Assembly (NCBI GenBank): GCA_030456405.1
Contig: JAKDNQ010000019.1
Location: 1-18,738 of the forward strand
Source: Nitrospira sp.
GTDB taxonomy: Bacteria > Nitrospirota > Nitrospiria > Nitrospirales > Nitrospiraceae
DNA length: 18,738 nt
Direction: 5' to 3'
Positions 16,458-18,738 of this stretch are shown piece by piece. Within the stretch, counting starts at the first letter, position 1; each line of letters opens with the position of its first letter. A model generated the notes under the pieces. It searched no databases. It saw only the letters and a list, made by a program, of their open reading frames with translations, and had not been told where the DNA came from. The translations under genes and the position numbers were made by a program.

Positions 16458-16653
16458 CCCGCATTATTCATGAACACTTCTGCTACAATCGCCGATCCGC
16501 TGCCATGTTCTTCGTCGCTCGTCGTTCGTGAAGCGTGAAACTCTGGAAGGAAAAGACGCGTTTGTATCGTCGCTTGCGAAATACGAGATACGCTTCACGA
16601 GGAACGCGTTTTCTGGAAATTTCGCGACGAACCGTCATGAATAATGCGAGCTA
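16455..16653. repeat. 199-bp element with 19-bp terminal inverted repeats
   Basis: TAGCCCGCATTATTCATGA (16455-16473) is repeated inverted at 16635-16653 with one mismatch (C/T at position 5). Inside are a TGCTACAAT motif (16481-16489) and an 11-bp perfect inverted repeat TCGTGAAGCGT/ACGCTTCACGA (16526-16536 with 16590-16600). There is no coding capacity. The structure is that of a MITE-like or palindromic dispersed repeat. No unambiguous target-site duplication is visible, and the left end forms the ftsH stop codon. Confidence 0.7.
16477..16492 (+). promoter_or_regulatory. TGCTACAAT extended -10-like motif, copy 2
   Basis: Identical 16-mer to 13877-13892, located just inside the left end of the inverted-repeat element. 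If it is a promoter, transcription would start near 16497 and read through the element toward the HAD gene, with a leader of about 290 nt. It could equally be only part of the repeat. Confidence 0.35.
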
Positions 16654-16722
16654 GCAGGATGCTGAAAACTCCCGCAGGCTTCATTCTCGACCCATCGAAA
16701 TCCTCAACGTACCGGAAATTCG
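16653..16722 (+). repeat. Partial copy of a GCAGGATGCTGAAAA dispersed repeat
   Basis: The stretch has GCAGGATGCTGAAAA at its start and CCTCAACGTACCG near its end. From memory, these match the left half of a long palindromic intergenic repeat frequent in Nitrospira; the right half (ending in ...GAGCATCCTG) is absent here, so this would be a remnant. The assignment rests on recall and needs a genome-wide search. Confidence 0.4.
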
Positions 16723-16783
16723 CACGGGATATTCTGTGAGCATATGGATTCACACCTACGACACCGGCCAGTGGGGGGCACCC

Positions 16784-17470
16784 ATGACAACATCGAACGT
16801 CGTCTTTCTCTTCGATGTCGACAACACCCTTCTCGACAACGATCGGGTGACGGCCGACCTCAAGCGCCATCTTGAACAGACGGTGGGACACGAACGGCAG
16901 GAAAACTACTGGGCGATTTTCGAGCAGTTACGAACGGAACTCGGCTACGCCGACTACTTAGGGGCGCTCCAGCGTTTTCGGGTCGAGCATCCACGCGATC
17001 CACAAGTCTTGACGGTCTCTCACTTTCTGGTGAACTATCCGTTTGCGAATCGATTGTTTCTGAATGCGCTCAATTCGGTGGAGCATGTGAAGCAATGGGG
17101 CAAGGCGGTCATCCTCTCGGATGGGGATGTGGTGTTCCAACCGAGGAAAATAGAACGCGCCGGTCTCTTCGAAGCGGTGGAAGGCCATGTGCTGATTTAC
17201 ATCCACAAAGAACAGGAACTCGACGATGTCGAGCGGCGGTATCCGGGCGATCATTATGTGCTGGTGGACGACAAGCTCAGAATCCTTACGGCGGTCAAGA
17301 ACATTTGGGGCGCGCGGGTGACCACCGTATTTCCCCGGCAGGGACACTATGCTCACGATCCCCACCTGCTCAAGAGTTACCCGCCGGCGGATGTGACGAT
17401 CGACCGCATCGGCGATCTGCTCCGGTACGATCTTACTCAGCTTGTCGGCGTTTCGGCTTGCGAATCATGA
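16784..17470 (+). CDS. HAD-superfamily hydrolase
   Basis: A 228-residue cytosolic protein with haloacid-dehalogenase motifs: motif I DVDNT (nucleophile D11, general acid D13), motif II Ser in VILSDGD (S112), a basic residue at R121/K122 and motif IV VDDK (D162, D163). The region between motifs I and II is a helical cap of about 90 residues. These enzymes are mostly phosphatases acting via a phospho-aspartate; the substrate cannot be told. I chose the ATG at 16784 because a GGGGGG run lies 5 nt upstream and the protein begins directly before motif I. A GTG at 16736 in the same frame would add 16 residues unlike any HAD N terminus. It stands downstream of the ftsH-proximal repeats, so it is probably transcribed separately or from the motif inside them. 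Confidence 0.85.
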   Translation: MTTSNVVFLFDVDNTLLDNDRVTADLKRHLEQTVGHERQENYWAIFEQLRTELGYADYLGALQRFRVEHPRDPQVLTVSHFLVNYPFANRLFLNALNSVEHVKQWGKAVILSDGDVVFQPRKIERAGLFEAVEGHVLIYIHKEQELDDVERRYPGDHYVLVDDKLRILTAVKNIWGARVTTVFPRQGHYAHDPHLLKSYPPADVTIDRIGDLLRYDLTQLVGVSACES

Positions 17471-17620
17471 CGATCTTGCAGGCGTGAATCGTGAAGGGTG
17501 AGCAGTGCAAGGTGAAACGTACGGGCGCGAACCAAGGAAAGGGAGGAAGGAGCCGCGGAGCAAAGAAAAAATTGGCGAGGATAGTAGAGGCGCTTACGAA
17601 TCATGTGGGTTAAAATGTCT

Positions 17621-17649
17621 TTGAGAATTTTCCATCTGTCCTAAGATAT
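17621..17649 (+). promoter_or_regulatory. Possible promoter of the His-tailed protein gene
   Basis: TTGAGA (17621-17626) and AGATAT (17644-17649) are 17 nt apart in an AT-rich stretch directly before the gene. An overlapping TAAGAT choice gives 15 nt. The resulting leader would be very short and would include the GAGGAG site, so this is tentative. Confidence 0.25.
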
Positions 17650-17667
17650 GTAGATTGAGGAGAAAAA

Positions 17668-18141
17668 ATGAACGCATCGATCATTGTTGCTGTGCTTGCT
17701 GCCCTTCTGATTGTGTTGCAGCCTGTTTGGGCCCATACGGATGCATCTCTGGATGCGATGCCGTCCCCGCATGGCGGGCAAGTGCGTGCGGCAGGTCCCT
17801 ATCATCTGGAGCTCGTTGCGAAGGAGGGAGCGCTGACAGTGCATGTGACCGATCACGTATGGCAAGCGATGAAGACCGATGGTGGAGAGGGGAAGGCAAC
17901 TATTCAGCAAGGTAAGGCTGGGAGCAGAATCATCGTCAAGCTGGAGCCATCACAACAGAATATGCTGACGGGGACTGGGGAGTTCCTTGTCACGCCGGAG
18001 ACGGTGATTGTGGTGTTCGTCAAGTTGCCGGGACAGGACGCGTATGGCGCCCGATTTACCCCACTGAAACCGAAATCTGTCGGAGCGGGAAAGAAAGTCA
18101 TTGAACGTCATGATCATGACCTTCAGCATCAGCATCATTGA
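17668..18141 (+). CDS. Secreted His-tailed protein, possibly metal-binding
   Basis: A 157-residue exported protein. The signal peptide MNASIIVAVLAALLIVLQPVWA is followed by a mature start at H23. The mature domain opens with PSPHGGQVRAAGPYHLELV and continues as a compact beta-rich domain (LTVHVTDHVW, RIIVKLEP, ETVIVVFVKLP, GARFTPLKP). This resembles the small His-containing domain found in periplasmic metal-efflux adaptor proteins, which begins with a similar PHGG...G.YH.EL pattern. The C terminus HDHDLQHQHH is a His/Asp-rich tail well suited to bind Zn, Cu, Ni or Co. A strong GAGGAG site precedes the ATG by 6 nt. A lipoprotein gene starts 84 nt downstream and may share the transcript. Function in metal handling is inferred from composition, not from a known named protein. 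Confidence 0.75.
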   Translation: MNASIIVAVLAALLIVLQPVWAHTDASLDAMPSPHGGQVRAAGPYHLELVAKEGALTVHVTDHVWQAMKTDGGEGKATIQQGKAGSRIIVKLEPSQQNMLTGTGEFLVTPETVIVVFVKLPGQDAYGARFTPLKPKSVGAGKKVIERHDHDLQHQHH

Positions 18142-18224
18142 GAAGTAGGATGTGGCCGTTTTGTCTAGGGATCACGCTCAGAAGTGCGTGCGCCTCCATC
18201 GGCTGACACACACGAGCGACGGAC

Positions 18225-18738
18225 ATGTCACCATTATATAGAGGGGGACAGATCCTTCTTGGAAGAGTCGCTCTGGGTGTGCTGTGTGCAGTATTGTCGG
18301 CTGGTTGCAGCGAGGCCGAACGCCGCCACGAAGAGCCGCAATCGTCTATTCCATATCTCACGTCCGATTCCAAGCATCCCATTCCACTGTCTCCATCGGC
18401 TTGGAAAGAGCATCGCGCTGTTATGTTACAGCACCTGGAGACCATTCAGGTCATCGTGAACGCGCTGGTAGAAGAGGACTACGAGTTGGCAAGAGGGCTG
18501 ACTGAATTGCACCTGGGGTTCTTCATGCCCCGCCGTTTCATCTCACCCGCCCAACCCCAGGCACGCGGCTCGACTGAGCTCGCCGAAGTCCAAGACGCGC
18601 CTCTTCCCGAGGCGAGTCAGCCGCCTGATAATTTTCCACCCGCCTATCACGACTTGGCCTTGGCGCATCAAGCGGCAGCGGAAGAGTTGGCGAGGATCAT
18701 TCCCACCAGGGACATGAAGCAGATCTTGCCGCAGTTCA
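18225..18738 (+). CDS. Partial: lipoprotein with helical, cytochrome c'-like domain (runs off the window)
   Basis: An open frame of 171 codons from the ATG at 18225 to the window edge, with no stop, so the gene is incomplete at its 3' end. The first 28 residues are a lipoprotein-type signal (basic MSPLYRGGQ, hydrophobic ILLGRVALGVLCAVL, then LSAGC with C28 as the lipid-attachment candidate; Ser rather than Leu at -3 is slightly atypical). After a Pro/Ser linker come a helix EHRAVMLQHLETIQVIVNALVEEDYELARGLTE in two parts, a Pro-rich loop (Q/P/A, about 105-140) and a second helical pair starting YHDLALAHQAAAEELARII. This spacing recalls cytochrome c'/b562-type four-helix bundles without a visible haem motif so far. 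No good ribosome-binding site is seen. It probably forms a unit with the His-tailed protein upstream. Confidence 0.7.
   Translation, partial: MSPLYRGGQILLGRVALGVLCAVLSAGCSEAERRHEEPQSSIPYLTSDSKHPIPLSPSAWKEHRAVMLQHLETIQVIVNALVEEDYELARGLTELHLGFFMPRRFISPAQPQARGSTELAEVQDAPLPEASQPPDNFPPAYHDLALAHQAAAEELARIIPTRDMKQILPQF

Noticed and set aside
1..18738. CRISPR array, tRNA or rRNA
   Set aside because: No regularly spaced direct repeats, no cloverleaf-type tRNA ends and no rRNA-like sequence were seen by eye.

Overview
The window looks like a chromosomal segment of a Nitrospira-like bacterium (Nitrospirota). This is an inference from moderate-to-high GC, the intergenic repeat families (a TAGCCCGCATTATT motif, a TGCTACAATCG motif, and a GCAGGATGCTGAAAA...CCTCAACGTACC element that I recall as common in Nitrospira genomes) and the set of small secreted proteins. 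No rRNA, tRNA, CRISPR array, integrase or transposase was seen.

Region 1 (40-636) is a secreted DUF4412/LolA-like protein.

Region 2 (765-9361) is the accessory part: four tightly packed co-directional genes. They encode (i) a large SNF2-type helicase with an N-terminal phospholipase-D (HKD) nuclease domain, (ii) an Eco57I/type IIG-like adenine-N6 DNA methyltransferase with its own target-recognition region, (iii) an OLD/AbiEii-like AAA ATPase and (iv) a small DUF4276/TOPRIM-like protein. Junctions are a 4-nt gap followed by two ATGA overlaps. I read this as an anti-phage or anti-plasmid system of the helicase-methylase-ATPase (Hma) type, extended by a TOPRIM-like partner. The methylase would mark self DNA, the helicase-PLD would translocate on and cut unmarked DNA, and the ATPase/TOPRIM pair would act as a split OLD nuclease or as a second effector layer.

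Region 3 (9458-11024, minus strand) holds a secreted formylglycine-generating-enzyme-like protein followed by a secreted DUF1795/PsbP-like protein, probably one transcription unit. Region 4 (11491-12135) is a secreted His-containing helical-bundle protein.

Region 5 (12611-17470, plus strand) holds a cyclopropane-fatty-acid-synthase-type methyltransferase, a CopD-like membrane protein, the membrane protease FtsH and a HAD hydrolase. Repeat elements and promoter-like TGCTACAAT motifs lie between them. A 199-bp element with 19-bp terminal inverted repeats begins exactly at the ftsH stop codon.

Region 6 (17668-18738) holds a His-tailed secreted protein, possibly metal-binding, and the start of a lipoprotein gene that runs off the window.
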